From: Bacteroidota bacterium
GTDB taxonomy: Bacteria; Bacteroidota; Bacteroidia; Cytophagales; Cyclobacteriaceae
DNA length: 64,000 nucleotides
Reading direction: 5' to 3'
Assembly: GCA_018266435.1 (NCBI GenBank)
Contig: JAFEAL010000020.1
Span: forward strand, 17,519-81,518
Shown: piece after piece, positions 36,500-45,337 of the stretch
Numbering within the stretch: position 1 is the stretch's first letter
Layout of the letters: the number at the start of each line of letters is the position of its first letter
Program-made: the position numbers and the translations under genes
Notes under the pieces: generated by a model
What the model was told of the DNA's origin: nothing
The model's input: the letters and a program-made list of their open reading frames with translations, nothing else
The model's database searches: none

Positions 36500-36511
36500 T
36501 TTGTATTACCT
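36494..36511. terminator. weak hairpin at end of the heptose operon
   Basis: Perfect 7-bp stem AGGTAAT-TTGT-ATTACCT that includes the gmhA stop codon; only a short T-rich run follows, so termination is uncertain. Confidence 0.35.
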
Positions 36512-36530
36512 TACCCTGTTTTCTCCACTT

Positions 36531-37685
36531 TCACTTTACCTCAAGTTCATCTTTAGAAGGAAGCTTGGGAAAAGGATTGTGTGGTTCTGTTTGATACCAA
36601 AATGCCACCGTTGCAATATCATCTTGTAACGGAAGGTAACGGCCATCGTTGCGCCAGCCAAGATCTTGAATAGTCACCCTCAGGTCTTTTTCAAAACGGA
36701 TGGGATCGGTAATGTGCCAACGGTACATTCCAAAGCGCTGCATATTGTTATAATGCCCATCGCCACGAATGACTTGGTGCAGTCCTGCGTAGGGCGTATT
36801 AAATACCGTGTATTCTACCGATTCATTTCCGCGCTCGTCTTTTTGCCGTGAATCAAAATCATACGAACCACAGAAATAATCTTCCGTGCCTGTGCCGCAA
36901 ATGGTCGGGAATTTATCATCGCCATCCATAAAAAACTTGATTTCTCCCTCGCCCCACCAGCCGTTGTCGTGCGATTCATAAGCCATGAATGTTCCTACGT
37001 AATGACCTTTGCCTTTTACCTGATCAAGAATGGTATAGTCTTGTTTGTAGGGAACACGGTCAACCCTGCGGAACTGAGCATGAAGGTACGCGGCATCTGA
37101 CGGCACTTCGGTGAGGGCATAATCGATTTGATAATACAAGATCATGTCTTTGTCGTCTGTATTTTCCATGGTGATCTTACATTTCTTGCGAAAGGGCATT
37201 GGCCAATAACAATTAAAAGCGCTGCCGGGATTTACCGTTACAGCTAGTGAAGTAAGCTGGGCATACTTTTGCCAGGCCATACCAAAAAAATCTCCCACGG
37301 GCACTTCAATGGATGGAGATGCTTCATCGTCCCAATAAAAACGGAGAATAGAGTAACGCCAGTTTCCTGTGGGTGTCATCCAAATGTGTTGAAGGGCACC
37401 CGGCCCGGCTACTTCAGCCAGCGTGAAAATTGTTTTTGATTTGATCTTCACACTTGGACTTAATTTCCAACCTTGACCCAAATCGCGTGCCGCTTGTGAG
37501 CCGGTGCCATCGGTGGCCATTCCACCTTTTCCTTTTTCACCGGTAAAATTTTCAGGTGAGATCGACCGTGTCTTGGCATCTGAAAGACGGAAGAGATTTC
37601 CTATGCCAGTATGGATGCCGTCAAATTTCTGGGCATAAACAGATAAATTCAGCAACATAGCGGCAACAAGTAGACGGGTTTTCAT
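36531..37685 (-). CDS. DUF2961 (GH172-like) secreted protein
   Basis: 384 residues. Signal peptide to about LSVYAQ. The body matches the DUF2961 family (now glycoside hydrolase family 172): LAEVAGPGALQHIWMTPTG, PSIEVPVGDFFGMAW, FNCYWPMPFRKKCKI, and GTGTEDYFCGSYDF near residue 260. Characterised members act on D-arabinan or difructose anhydrides; the substrate here cannot be told. Fold is a double jelly roll, often trimeric. Next on the same strand is a glycosyltransferase 59 bp upstream of this gene's start. Confidence 0.9.
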   Translation of the reverse strand: MKTRLLVAAMLLNLSVYAQKFDGIHTGIGNLFRLSDAKTRSISPENFTGEKGKGGMATDGTGSQAARDLGQGWKLSPSVKIKSKTIFTLAEVAGPGALQHIWMTPTGNWRYSILRFYWDDEASPSIEVPVGDFFGMAWQKYAQLTSLAVTVNPGSAFNCYWPMPFRKKCKITMENTDDKDMILYYQIDYALTEVPSDAAYLHAQFRRVDRVPYKQDYTILDQVKGKGHYVGTFMAYESHDNGWWGEGEIKFFMDGDDKFPTICGTGTEDYFCGSYDFDSRQKDERGNESVEYTVFNTPYAGLHQVIRGDGHYNNMQRFGMYRWHITDPIRFEKDLRVTIQDLGWRNDGRYLPLQDDIATVAFWYQTEPHNPFPKLPSKDELEVK

Positions 37686-37744
37686 ATTCTTAATTTTTTT
37701 TTGAAAAAGATAATGAGAACAAATCCATTTTGCAACGGTTCGTT

Positions 37745-38755
37745 TTATTTGCTCGCTCCTAAATTCAATCCATCTTTGTTTCCCTTCACAAATACCTCAA
37801 ACCCATTAGCCAAAAAACCTGAACCATAACCACACAACTGACACGTAGCCCCAATGATACTGAGCAACCCCACCTTCAGGCTTTTTTCCTGAAAGGAGGA
37901 AAAAATTAATATCATTCCATAATACAGTGCAATCACTGAAATAAAAATTTTAAAAATGATCGGGCTGATTATTGAACCAATAATTCCTACAATCAGGAAA
38001 ATTAAAAAAGCGCTTGGAAAAAAATGGGTAAGTTTCAATTCCTTTCGGTGATGACAAAAAATATTAATACGGGCGGCACCAAACCGAAATACTTGTCTGA
38101 AAAAACTCTTGAATGTTGACCTGCGCTTGTGGTAAACAAAAGCATCGGGAATTAGCAGAACGGAGTATCCGGCTTCTAAAATGCGAATGCTCAACTCAAT
38201 GTCTTCACCACAAGTCATCGAAGAAAATCCATTCATCTGCTGAAAAATTTCTTTTTTCACTCCCATGTTAAATCCCCGAGGGTTGTAGGTATGCAGTTGC
38301 TTTTTACCCCCGCGTATTCCGCCTGTGGTCAGGTAAGAGGTCATGGCAAAGCTGATGGCTTTTTGTGTGTCAGAAAATGATTCATGTGCAGCATCGGGTC
38401 CGCCAAAGGCATCGGTCTTATTTTGTAACAGAAACGAATGAAGATGGTTTAAATAATCTTTTGGAAGAATTACATCCGAGTCAAGAAAGATTAAATAGCC
38501 GCCTTTAGCATGTGCGGCCCCTAAATTTCGCGAAGGGCTGATTGCCAGTTTGGGCCGATGCAGATGCTCAACGCGTAGATGATTTTTAAACCCGGCAATG
38601 ATGTTGGCCAAAATATCACTTGGACTGCCATCGGCAATAATCACCTCAAACCCATCGAAAGAAGAAACCGGAAGATTTAACTCTGTAAAACTAGCCAGCA
38701 GCTCGTTGATTTCATCGGGGCGATTGAAAGCGGGAATAATGAATGAATAAAACAA
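37745..38755 (-). CDS. family 2 glycosyltransferase with C-terminal membrane segments
   Basis: 336 residues starting at a TTG (38755), giving M-FYSFIIPAFNRPDEI, the normal start of a GT2 enzyme. An upstream TTG at 38782 is open in frame but lies inside the -7 box at 38780-38787, so would be untranscribed. GT-A features: IADGSPSD, DSDVILPKDYLNHL (DXD), and MTCGEDIELSIRILEAGY. About residues 240-310 contain two hydrophobic stretches (SAFLIFLIVGIIGSIISPII, FISVIALYYGMILIF). Acceptor sugar unknown; probably envelope or exopolysaccharide. Confidence 0.85.
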   Translation of the reverse strand: MFYSFIIPAFNRPDEINELLASFTELNLPVSSFDGFEVIIADGSPSDILANIIAGFKNHLRVEHLHRPKLAISPSRNLGAAHAKGGYLIFLDSDVILPKDYLNHLHSFLLQNKTDAFGGPDAAHESFSDTQKAISFAMTSYLTTGGIRGGKKQLHTYNPRGFNMGVKKEIFQQMNGFSSMTCGEDIELSIRILEAGYSVLLIPDAFVYHKRRSTFKSFFRQVFRFGAARINIFCHHRKELKLTHFFPSAFLIFLIVGIIGSIISPIIFKIFISVIALYYGMILIFSSFQEKSLKVGLLSIIGATCQLCGYGSGFLANGFEVFVKGNKDGLNLGASK

Positions 38756-38779
38756 GCAGGTGATAATTTGAGTTAACTG

Positions 38780-38787
38780 CAAAAGTA
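38780..38787 (-). promoter_or_regulatory. -7 box for the GT2 gene
   Basis: TACTTTTG on the minus strand, exact TAnnTTTG match; decides the start of the glycosyltransferase gene as 38755. Confidence 0.5.
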
Positions 38788-38814
38788 ATGGTTGGGCAAT
38801 GAAGCAAAAAACAG

Positions 38815-38822
38815 TACTTTTG
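38815..38822 (+). promoter_or_regulatory. -7 box for the MATE gene
   Basis: TACTTTTG, exact TAnnTTTG match, 135 bp before the MATE start, predicting an unusually long leader for this organism. Confidence 0.5.
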
Positions 38823-38826
38823 GCTT

Positions 38827-38956
38827 CCGATTTTTTCGCCTATGAAACTGATGTTTTAATTCCGGCATGTCTTAGAGACCGTTCGGCATTGCCTTTGGCC
38901 AACCCAAAAGGTTTAGTTACTACTGTCGAGGTTATTTTTTTAAATCAGTTTCAACT
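38827..38956 (+). promoter_or_regulatory. candidate structured 5' leader of the MATE gene
   Basis: A perfect 10-bp inverted repeat, TGAAACTGAT (38843-38852) and ATCAGTTTCA (38944-38953), would close the leader, with its 3' arm ending 3 nt before the ATG. Inside are a stem CCG/CGG (38862-38886) around GTCT-TAG-AGAC and a stem AACC-CAAAA-GGTT (38901-38913). The layout looks like a multi-stem leader able to hide the start region. It does not match a riboswitch class I can recognise by eye. Confidence 0.4.
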
Positions 38957-40363
38957 ATGAATTTTTTTTCACGTATTCAATCATTTTTTCGTCTGTTTAT
39001 CAAAGCTATAAAAGGCGATGAGCAGAATTTTACAGAGGGCAGTATCAATCGTGCCATCTTTCTTTTATCTGTTCCTATGATTTTGGAAATGGCCATGGAG
39101 TCGGTATTTGCGGTGGTCGATATTTTTTTTGTAAGCCGGCTGAACAACAGCGATGCCGTGGCCGTGATTGGACTGACTGAGTCATTACTGGCCATTGTAT
39201 ATTCAGTTGCCTGGGGAATCAGTATGGGGGCAACGGCATTGGTGGCAAGACGAGTAGGCGAGAAAGATAATGCGGGTGCGGCTGTAGCAGGTGTGCAGGC
39301 CATTTGGACAGGTGCTGCGTTTTCGGTTTTGATTTCAGGTGCAGGAATTTTTTTCTATGAAGATTTACTGCGGTTGATGGGCGCTTCTGATGCAGTGATT
39401 GCCAGCGGATCTGGGTTTACTCAATGGATGTTGACCGGCAATATGACCATCATGATGTTATTTTTGATCAATGGTATTTTTCGCGGAGCCGGAAATGCAG
39501 CCATCGCCATGCGGGTGTTGTGGGTTGCCAACCTGTTCAACATAGTGCTTGACCCTATTTTGATTTTCGGCTTAGGGCCGATTCCCGCATTTGGTGTGGA
39601 GGGTGCAGCCATATCAACAAACATAGGTCGAGGCATTGGTGTGATCATACAATTGTATTATTTGTTTTCAGGTAAAAGTATTGTCAAGTTATCGGCACAG
39701 AATTTTAAAATAGATTGGAAAATCATCTGGCAGGTAGTTGAAGTCTCGGCCGGAGGCACCGGGCAATTTTTGATTTCGTCAGCAAGTTGGGTATTTCTAT
39801 CACGCATCATCGCTCAATTTGGCAGCACTGCCATTGCCGGCTACACCATTGCCCTTCGGGTTATTGTGTTTACGATCTTGCCTTCGTGGGGCATGGCCAA
39901 TGCGGCCGCCACGCTGGTGGGACAAAACTTAGGTGCCAACCAGCCTGAACGTGCTGAAAAATCGGTTTGGAAAACTGGATTTTACAACATGGTTTTCCTT
40001 GCTTTAATCATGATCGTTTTTTTATTTTTCTCATCACCCATACTTCGCTTTTTTACTTCCGATACTCAGGTAGTTAACTATGGAACTCAGTGTTTGCAAA
40101 TTGTAGCTTTAGGATATTTGTTCTATGGATACGGCATGGTTATTACACAATCATTTAATGGAGCCGGTGATACCAAGACTCCTACACTGTTGAACTTGTT
40201 TGGTTTTTGGTGCTTTCAAATTCCATTGGCGTATGCGTTGGCAATTTACCTTGACTGGGGACCGAATGGAGTATATGCGGCCATCGCCATTGCCGAGTCG
40301 GCCATAGCCGTAGCTGGAATAATTTTATTCAGAAAAGGAAAATGGAAAACCGTGAAAGTATGA
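38957..40363 (+). CDS. MATE family efflux transporter
   Basis: 468 residues with about twelve membrane helices in two pseudo-symmetric halves, the MATE fold of a Na+ or H+ coupled exporter. Opening of the family domain at NRAIFLLSVPMILEMAMESVF, FVSRLNNSDAVAVIGLTES, and the second-half AAATLVGQNLGANQPERAEKS match the NorM/DinF-like family. Substrate cannot be told; these pumps expel cationic drugs or metabolites. Its gene has a long leader with inverted repeats upstream. Convergent with fmt. Confidence 0.92.
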   Translation: MNFFSRIQSFFRLFIKAIKGDEQNFTEGSINRAIFLLSVPMILEMAMESVFAVVDIFFVSRLNNSDAVAVIGLTESLLAIVYSVAWGISMGATALVARRVGEKDNAGAAVAGVQAIWTGAAFSVLISGAGIFFYEDLLRLMGASDAVIASGSGFTQWMLTGNMTIMMLFLINGIFRGAGNAAIAMRVLWVANLFNIVLDPILIFGLGPIPAFGVEGAAISTNIGRGIGVIIQLYYLFSGKSIVKLSAQNFKIDWKIIWQVVEVSAGGTGQFLISSASWVFLSRIIAQFGSTAIAGYTIALRVIVFTILPSWGMANAAATLVGQNLGANQPERAEKSVWKTGFYNMVFLALIMIVFLFFSSPILRFFTSDTQVVNYGTQCLQIVALGYLFYGYGMVITQSFNGAGDTKTPTLLNLFGFWCFQIPLAYALAIYLDWGPNGVYAAIAIAESAIAVAGIILFRKGKWKTVKV

Positions 40364-40390
40364 TAGCCGGTGTCTCCATGCCGTTGTAGC

Positions 40391-40435
40391 AACCGATCAT
40401 CGTAGAAAGATTGACTGATTGAAAATTGATCGGTT
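40391..40435. terminator. inverted repeat between MATE and fmt
   Basis: AACCGATCA (40391-40399) and TGATCGGTT (40427-40435), a perfect 9-bp stem with a 27-nt loop between convergent genes. It lacks a T-tract, so a stop function is uncertain. Confidence 0.35.
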
Positions 40436-41357
40436 AGATTTTATTTCCTCTAAAAAACTCTTCAATGGTCATTCGTTTTTTTCCTTCGGGCTGAAACTCG
40501 AGAATGGAAACCCATCCGTCCTGAACTTTAATTTTTAGAAAAGTTTTATTGTCGGTTTCAATCTGCCCGTGGTCTACACTTGATTGCCGATTGCCAACGG
40601 CTGGCTCAACTTTGTATAGCTTAAAATTTTTCTCATTTAACTTTGCCCACGCTGCCGGATAAGGACTTAATCCTCTCACAAAATTGTGAATGGCTTCAGC
40701 AGGTTGGTTCCAGTTTATTTCACAAGTCTCTTTGAAAATTTTTGGTGCGTGCGTCAGCACATGTGATTCGTCTTGCGGTTGTGGTTGAATTGTTCCGGCT
40801 TCAATTGCTTTTACAGTTTTTAATACCAACCACGCACCTTTGTTCATAAGCCGGTGATACAAGCTGCCGGCATCGTCATCACGAAGAATAGTCTCTTTCT
40901 CCTGAAACAGAATACTGCCGGTGTCAATCTCATGCTTTAGAAAAAAAGTAGTTATTCCAGTTTCCTTTTCTCCGTTGATGATGGCCCAGTTAATCGGAGC
41001 AGCTCCGCGGTATTGTGGAAGTAGCGAAGCGTGAAGATTAAACGTGCCCAATGCAGGCATGGTCCACACTACTTGGGGCAACATCCGGAAGGCCACTACT
41101 ATTTGCAAATTGGCTTGGTAGCTTTTCAATTGATTAATGAATTCGGGTGATTTTAAATTGGTTGGCTGAAGAACCGGTATACCGTGTTTTACAGCACACT
41201 CTTTAACCGGTGAGGCCGTTAGCTTTTGTCCGCGTCCTTGTGGTTTGTCAGGTGCGGTAACTACGGCAACTACACTGAATTTATTTTTGACTAACACTTC
41301 TAAGCTGGGTACAGCAAATTCTGGCGTACCCATAAAAATAATTTTCAATGAATTCAT
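40434..41357 (-). CDS. fmt: methionyl-tRNA formyltransferase
   Basis: 307 residues. Formyl transferase domain with FMGTPEFAVPSLE at the N-terminus, HxSLLPxYRG motif as LHASLLPQYRGAAPINWAI and the catalytic Asn-His-Asp set, then the OB-fold C-terminal domain (SPYPAAWAKLN onward). It formylates initiator Met-tRNA using 10-formyl-THF, a product of FolD encoded at 10390. Its start codon overlaps the stop of nth by one base (TGATG). Confidence 0.97.
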   Translation of the reverse strand: MNSLKIIFMGTPEFAVPSLEVLVKNKFSVVAVVTAPDKPQGRGQKLTASPVKECAVKHGIPVLQPTNLKSPEFINQLKSYQANLQIVVAFRMLPQVVWTMPALGTFNLHASLLPQYRGAAPINWAIINGEKETGITTFFLKHEIDTGSILFQEKETILRDDDAGSLYHRLMNKGAWLVLKTVKAIEAGTIQPQPQDESHVLTHAPKIFKETCEINWNQPAEAIHNFVRGLSPYPAAWAKLNEKNFKLYKVEPAVGNRQSSVDHGQIETDNKTFLKIKVQDGWVSILEFQPEGKKRMTIEEFFRGNKI

Positions 41358-41992
41358 CAGTCTCTCAATTCTTTTCGCATGTATTTTTTACAGATCGGGC
41401 ACCCTGTCCATAGGTGGGCGCGGGCCGGGCAATAGCTTCTTCCAAAATAAATCATTTGAAGATGTACGTTATTCCATTTTTCTTGCGGAATCAATCGCTT
41501 CAGGTCTTTTTCGGTTTGCTCTACACGTTTGCCGTTGGATAATCCCCACCGATAAGCAAGTCGGTGAATGTGTGTATCAACCGGGAAGGCCGGGATACCG
41601 AACCATTGTGTCATCACCACCGAAGCTGTTTTATGACCAACAGAAGGAAGAGCTTCCAGTTCTTCAAAAGTGGAGGGAACTTCTCCATTGTATTTTTCTA
41701 CCAATATTTTTGAGAGGCCGGCAATGCCTTTTGATTTCATGGGTGATAACCCGCAGGGCTTGATGATGTCTCGTATTTCGTCAACGGTTAATTTCATCAT
41801 GTCTAATGGATTATTGGCCAGCTTGAAAAGGTGTGGTGTGGTTTTATTCACACGCTCATCGGTGCATTGAGCCGAAAGCAAAACTGAAATGAGAAGTGTG
41901 AAAGCATCCTTGTGATGGAGGGGTACTTCCGGATTAGGAAAATAATGATCAAGTATTTTTAAAATATCGTTTACTTTTTCTGATTTGGTCAT
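41357..41992 (-). CDS. nth: endonuclease III, atypical iron-sulfur region
   Basis: 211-residue DNA glycosylase/AP lyase of base excision repair. Helix-hairpin-helix and catalytic lysine in LEALPSVGHKTASVVM and catalytic aspartate in FPVDTHIHRLAYRWGL are normal. The C-terminal cluster loop is not: the usual C-x6-C-x2-C-x5-C reads CPARAHLWTGCPICKKY here, with cysteines only at 188, 198 and 201; the second and fourth canonical positions are Trp and Tyr. Overlaps fmt by 1 bp and namZ by 4 bp, so an operon is likely. Confidence 0.93.
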   Translation of the reverse strand: MTKSEKVNDILKILDHYFPNPEVPLHHKDAFTLLISVLLSAQCTDERVNKTTPHLFKLANNPLDMMKLTVDEIRDIIKPCGLSPMKSKGIAGLSKILVEKYNGEVPSTFEELEALPSVGHKTASVVMTQWFGIPAFPVDTHIHRLAYRWGLSNGKRVEQTEKDLKRLIPQEKWNNVHLQMIYFGRSYCPARAHLWTGCPICKKYMRKELRD

Positions 41993-43143
41993 GGATATAA
42001 CAAATACTTTTCTCTCATTTTTTTGTAAGCAGTCAAGTCTTTCTTCCAGCTTTTTCGGATTGTGTCTTCACGGATGCCCTGCTTGATTTGTTCTTTTAAT
42101 AACCGGGTTCCGGCAAGGGTATTAAAATAATTATTAAAAAATTTTTCTTTATCAGGAGAATCCTTGTAAAGTTGAAGCAGGTATTTCAGTTCAATACGGT
42201 TGCCGGGATGTTCGTTTCGCAAATCCACTCCATAACAGACTTTGTTTTTGTACAACGGGTTTTTGTCCATGCCCGGAGTATCCTGAGGTGTGAATTGAAA
42301 AGGCTGGTTTTTAAAATCCGGGCTTCCCAAAATTTCAAAAGGCATCTTCGTTCCGCGGCCCACACTCAAAACGGTTCCTTCGAATAAACAAAGTGACGGA
42401 TACAGGGCAACCGCATGATCATTGGGCAAATTAGGTGAAGGTTTTATAGGCAACGAGTATTTTTTTTGGTGATCGTAATTTTTCATTTTTACTACAAACA
42501 GGTTGCATTTTATTTTGTTGGCCAGCCAATTTTCTCCGTTGATCATTTGTGCCAACTCGCCAACGGTGAGCCCGTGAACAATCGGTATAGGATGCATGCC
42601 CACAAAAGATTTCAGGGTAAGATCAAGCACGGGCCCATCAACAAAATGCCCATTGGGATTAGGCCGGTCGAGGATGATTAATTTTTTTCCGTTCTCGGCA
42701 CATCCTTCCATCAGGTAGTGCATAGAACTGATGTAAGTAAAAAAACGAGTGCCCACGTCTTGTATATCAAAGATGACAATGTCCACATCTTTTAAATCTT
42801 CTGCAGTTGGTTTTTTATTTTTCCCATATAAGGAAGTGATGGGTACTCCGGTTGCCGGGTCAATGGAATTACCCACAGTTTCACCCGCATCGGCTACTCC
42901 GCGAAAACCATGTTCGGCTGAAAATATTTTTTTGATATTGATATTCAAGTGTTGTAAAGAATCAACTAAGTGAACTTTGCCGATCAGCGAAGTTTGATTG
43001 ACCATGAGCGCTACAGCTTGCCCCTTAATCATGGGCAAGAGCACATCGAGTTGTTCGGCACCGGTAGTTATTTTTTGTGCAGACGAAAAAAGAATTGGTC
43101 CACACATCCATGTTATGAGTAGAAAGATTTTTTTGAGGGTCAT
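41989..43143 (-). CDS. exo-beta-N-acetylmuramidase NamZ-like (DUF1343, GH171)
   Basis: 384 residues, signal peptide to about ILFSSAQ. The DUF1343 family, now GH171, includes NamZ, which releases MurNAc from the non-reducing end of peptidoglycan fragments. Conserved blocks seen: KIFSAEHGFRG, IVFDIQDVGTRFFTYISSM, LIILDRPNPNG, EGTVLSVGRGTKMPFEI. Secreted to the periplasm. Member of the nth-fmt minus-strand run (4-bp overlap). Divergent from the permease with only 40 bp between starts. Confidence 0.92.
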   Translation of the reverse strand: MTLKKIFLLITWMCGPILFSSAQKITTGAEQLDVLLPMIKGQAVALMVNQTSLIGKVHLVDSLQHLNINIKKIFSAEHGFRGVADAGETVGNSIDPATGVPITSLYGKNKKPTAEDLKDVDIVIFDIQDVGTRFFTYISSMHYLMEGCAENGKKLIILDRPNPNGHFVDGPVLDLTLKSFVGMHPIPIVHGLTVGELAQMINGENWLANKIKCNLFVVKMKNYDHQKKYSLPIKPSPNLPNDHAVALYPSLCLFEGTVLSVGRGTKMPFEILGSPDFKNQPFQFTPQDTPGMDKNPLYKNKVCYGVDLRNEHPGNRIELKYLLQLYKDSPDKEKFFNNYFNTLAGTRLLKEQIKQGIREDTIRKSWKKDLTAYKKMREKYLLYP

Positions 43144-43183
43144 GTCACTACATTTTCGTTATTTTGCAAGGTAACGCATCATT

Positions 43184-44551
43184 TTGAACATTTCTTATTT
43201 CATATCTAAAAGAATACGCAAGTCAGAGTCTGGTAGTTTTTCATCTACCATTCATAAAGTGGCCGTAGTTACCATTGCTATCGGATTATCGGCAGCTATT
43301 GTTTCCTTTTTGATTATGCTCGGGTTTCAATCCGGGGTAAAAGAAAAGATGTACGGCTTCAGCCATCATTTGCTTATTACAAAATTTACCATGAATAATG
43401 CAGTGGCTGAGCAACCGTTTAATTACGATATTGATTTGTATAAAAATCCCGGAAAACTTCCTTTCATCAAGCACATACAAGAGTACGGCCATAAGCCGGG
43501 ATTGATCAAGACCGATAACGAGGTGCTGGGTATTGTTTTTAAAGGCGTTGCAAAAAGTTTTGATCGCCTGGCTTTTAATGAAAATATAGTTGAAGGAAAA
43601 TTTATTGCTTTTTCTGACTCGGGGTATTCGCATGAAATTGTGATTAGCCGCATTATTGCAAATAAAATCAGGGCAAATGTGGGCGATGCGATTATTCTTC
43701 ATTTTTTTCAAAATCCTCCACGCTATCGCAAACTAAAAATTGTTGGCATTTATGAAACGAACCTATCAGATTACTTTGACAGCCGTGTGGTGATTGGAGA
43801 CCTCAGGCTGGTGCAGCAACTGAACGGTTGGTCGGCTAATCAGGCGGGGGGGCTGGAAGTACAGATTGATTTGAATTATTATTCAGGTTTTGAACTGTGG
43901 AAAAAAGAAATAGCCGGCTACTCTAACGCCATTAGCGAACGAATTATCAATAACCCCGAAGAACCAAATAAATTTGCCCGAACACTTTCGGCTATTTGGA
44001 ATTTTAGTTTTGATCATGATCGTGCCGCGCTGGATGATGCCCAACAGCAGATTGGCGAATCGATGGATTATGATTTGAATATTGAAACTGTGCGCGATAA
44101 GTACGTGCAGGTATTTGAGTGGCTGGATTTAGTAAAACGTCAGGTGCACATTTTACTCACCATCATTTTGATTGTGGTGAGTGTGAATATGATTTCCGTA
44201 ATTTTAATTTTAGTGATGGAGCGAACACCCATGGTTGGGCTGCTCAAAGCGATGGGCGCATCGAATAAACTGGTTCGATCAGTCTTTGTTTATAACGGAA
44301 TGAGTTTAGTAGCCAAAGGTTTGATGATAGGAAATATTATTGGAGTAGGCTTTTGTTTGATGCAGAGCCAATTTCATTGGGTTAAACTCAACCCGCATGA
44401 TTATTACATGAGTTATGTGCCGGTTGAGTGGAGTTGGTTTACAGTGATTGCTCTGAACCTGATTGTTTTTGCCGTGGTGTCAGTTGTGCTGCTTCTGCCG
44501 GCTCGGTTTATTTCGCGGATACAGCCGGTGCAGGCAATACGGTTTGATTGA
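43184..44551 (+). CDS. ABC transporter permease, FtsX/LolC-E type
   Basis: 455 residues starting at TTG (43184; NISYFISKRIRKSESG). N-terminal membrane helix (VVTIAIGLSAAIVSFLIMLG), a large periplasmic MacB-like core domain (about 60-300) and three C-terminal helices forming the FtsX domain (LLTIILIVVSVNMISVILIL, VERTPMVGLLKAMGASNKL). By this architecture it resembles LolC/LolE lipoprotein release or a MacB permease. No ATPase gene adjoins; the partner must be elsewhere. The frame extends no further upstream with a good start. Confidence 0.87.
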   Translation: MNISYFISKRIRKSESGSFSSTIHKVAVVTIAIGLSAAIVSFLIMLGFQSGVKEKMYGFSHHLLITKFTMNNAVAEQPFNYDIDLYKNPGKLPFIKHIQEYGHKPGLIKTDNEVLGIVFKGVAKSFDRLAFNENIVEGKFIAFSDSGYSHEIVISRIIANKIRANVGDAIILHFFQNPPRYRKLKIVGIYETNLSDYFDSRVVIGDLRLVQQLNGWSANQAGGLEVQIDLNYYSGFELWKKEIAGYSNAISERIINNPEEPNKFARTLSAIWNFSFDHDRAALDDAQQQIGESMDYDLNIETVRDKYVQVFEWLDLVKRQVHILLTIILIVVSVNMISVILILVMERTPMVGLLKAMGASNKLVRSVFVYNGMSLVAKGLMIGNIIGVGFCLMQSQFHWVKLNPHDYYMSYVPVEWSWFTVIALNLIVFAVVSVVLLLPARFISRIQPVQAIRFD

Positions 44552-44553
44552 GG

Positions 44554-45294
44554 TTATTTGTATTTCTTAAACCAACTGCGCACGGCCATCTGAAGTACTC
44601 CCATAAATCCTTCTTTAAAAATACCAACTGACATTTTTGATTGTCCCAGGGTGCGGTCAGTAAAGATGATGGGCACTTCGGTAATCCGAAAGCCATACTT
44701 CCACGCCAGAAACTTCATCTCAATTTGGAAAGCATAGCCTACAAATTTGATTTTTTCTAATGGGATCTTTTCAAGCACGGTCCTGCGGTAACAAACAAAC
44801 CCGGCCGTGGTGTCATGAATGGGAACGCCCGTAATGAGGCGAACATACCGGCTGGCAAAATAAGATAACAGTACGCGTTTCATGGGCCAGTTTACCACGT
44901 TTACACCCGAAGAGTAGCGTGAACCTACGGCCAGATCAAATCCGTTTTCGGCACAAGCCAGGTAGAGCCGGTTCAGGTCACGTGGATCATGCGAAAAATC
45001 GGCATCCATTTCAAGAACATAATCGTATCCGTTTTTGAGTGCAAACTTAAACCCTTCAATGTAAGCGGTGCCCAAACCAAGTTTGCCGGCCCGCTCAATC
45101 AGATGCAATTTTGTCAGGGCGTGGCTGTTTAACAGCTTTTGTTGTTCTTTAATCAGGTTTGCTGTACCATCGGGTGAATTATCATCTATAATGAGTAGAT
45201 GAAAATCCTTTGGTTGCTCCATCACTGCCCGGATGATGGCTACAATGTTTTCTTTTTCATTGTAGGTGGGTATGATAACCAATGCGTTGCTCAC
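44554..45294 (-). CDS. polyprenol monophosphomannose synthase-like GT2
   Basis: 246 residues, starting at GTG. Very close to the dolichol-phosphate-mannose synthase family: VIIPTYNEKENI, LIIDDNSPDGTA, LGTAYIEGFKFAL, YVLEMDADFSHDP, FVCYRRTVLEKI and TEVPIIFTDRTLGQSKM. It would transfer a hexose to a polyprenol phosphate as a donor for membrane glycosyltransferases; the GT87 gene beside it, divergently arranged with 43 bp between, is the type of enzyme that uses such donors. Convergent with the ABC permease gene, 2 bp apart. Confidence 0.9.
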   Translation of the reverse strand: MSNALVIIPTYNEKENIVAIIRAVMEQPKDFHLLIIDDNSPDGTANLIKEQQKLLNSHALTKLHLIERAGKLGLGTAYIEGFKFALKNGYDYVLEMDADFSHDPRDLNRLYLACAENGFDLAVGSRYSSGVNVVNWPMKRVLLSYFASRYVRLITGVPIHDTTAGFVCYRRTVLEKIPLEKIKFVGYAFQIEMKFLAWKYGFRITEVPIIFTDRTLGQSKMSVGIFKEGFMGVLQMAVRSWFKKYK

Positions 45295-45337
45295 AGTAGA
45301 TTTTAATTCTTAAAAATATCATTTTTGTGGCACAACG

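Noticed and set aside
37745..38782. Longer start for the GT2 gene at 38782
   Set aside because: The TTG at 38782 lies in the -7 box; residues before FYSFIIPAFN do not match the family.
38799..38960. 53-codon frame overlapping the MATE start as ATGA
   Set aside because: It begins before the predicted transcription start and its peptide resembles nothing; the coupling is probably coincidental.
41245..41763. 172-codon frame opposite fmt and nth
   Set aside because: Both strands cannot be coding here; fmt and nth are unmistakable, so this is a shadow frame.
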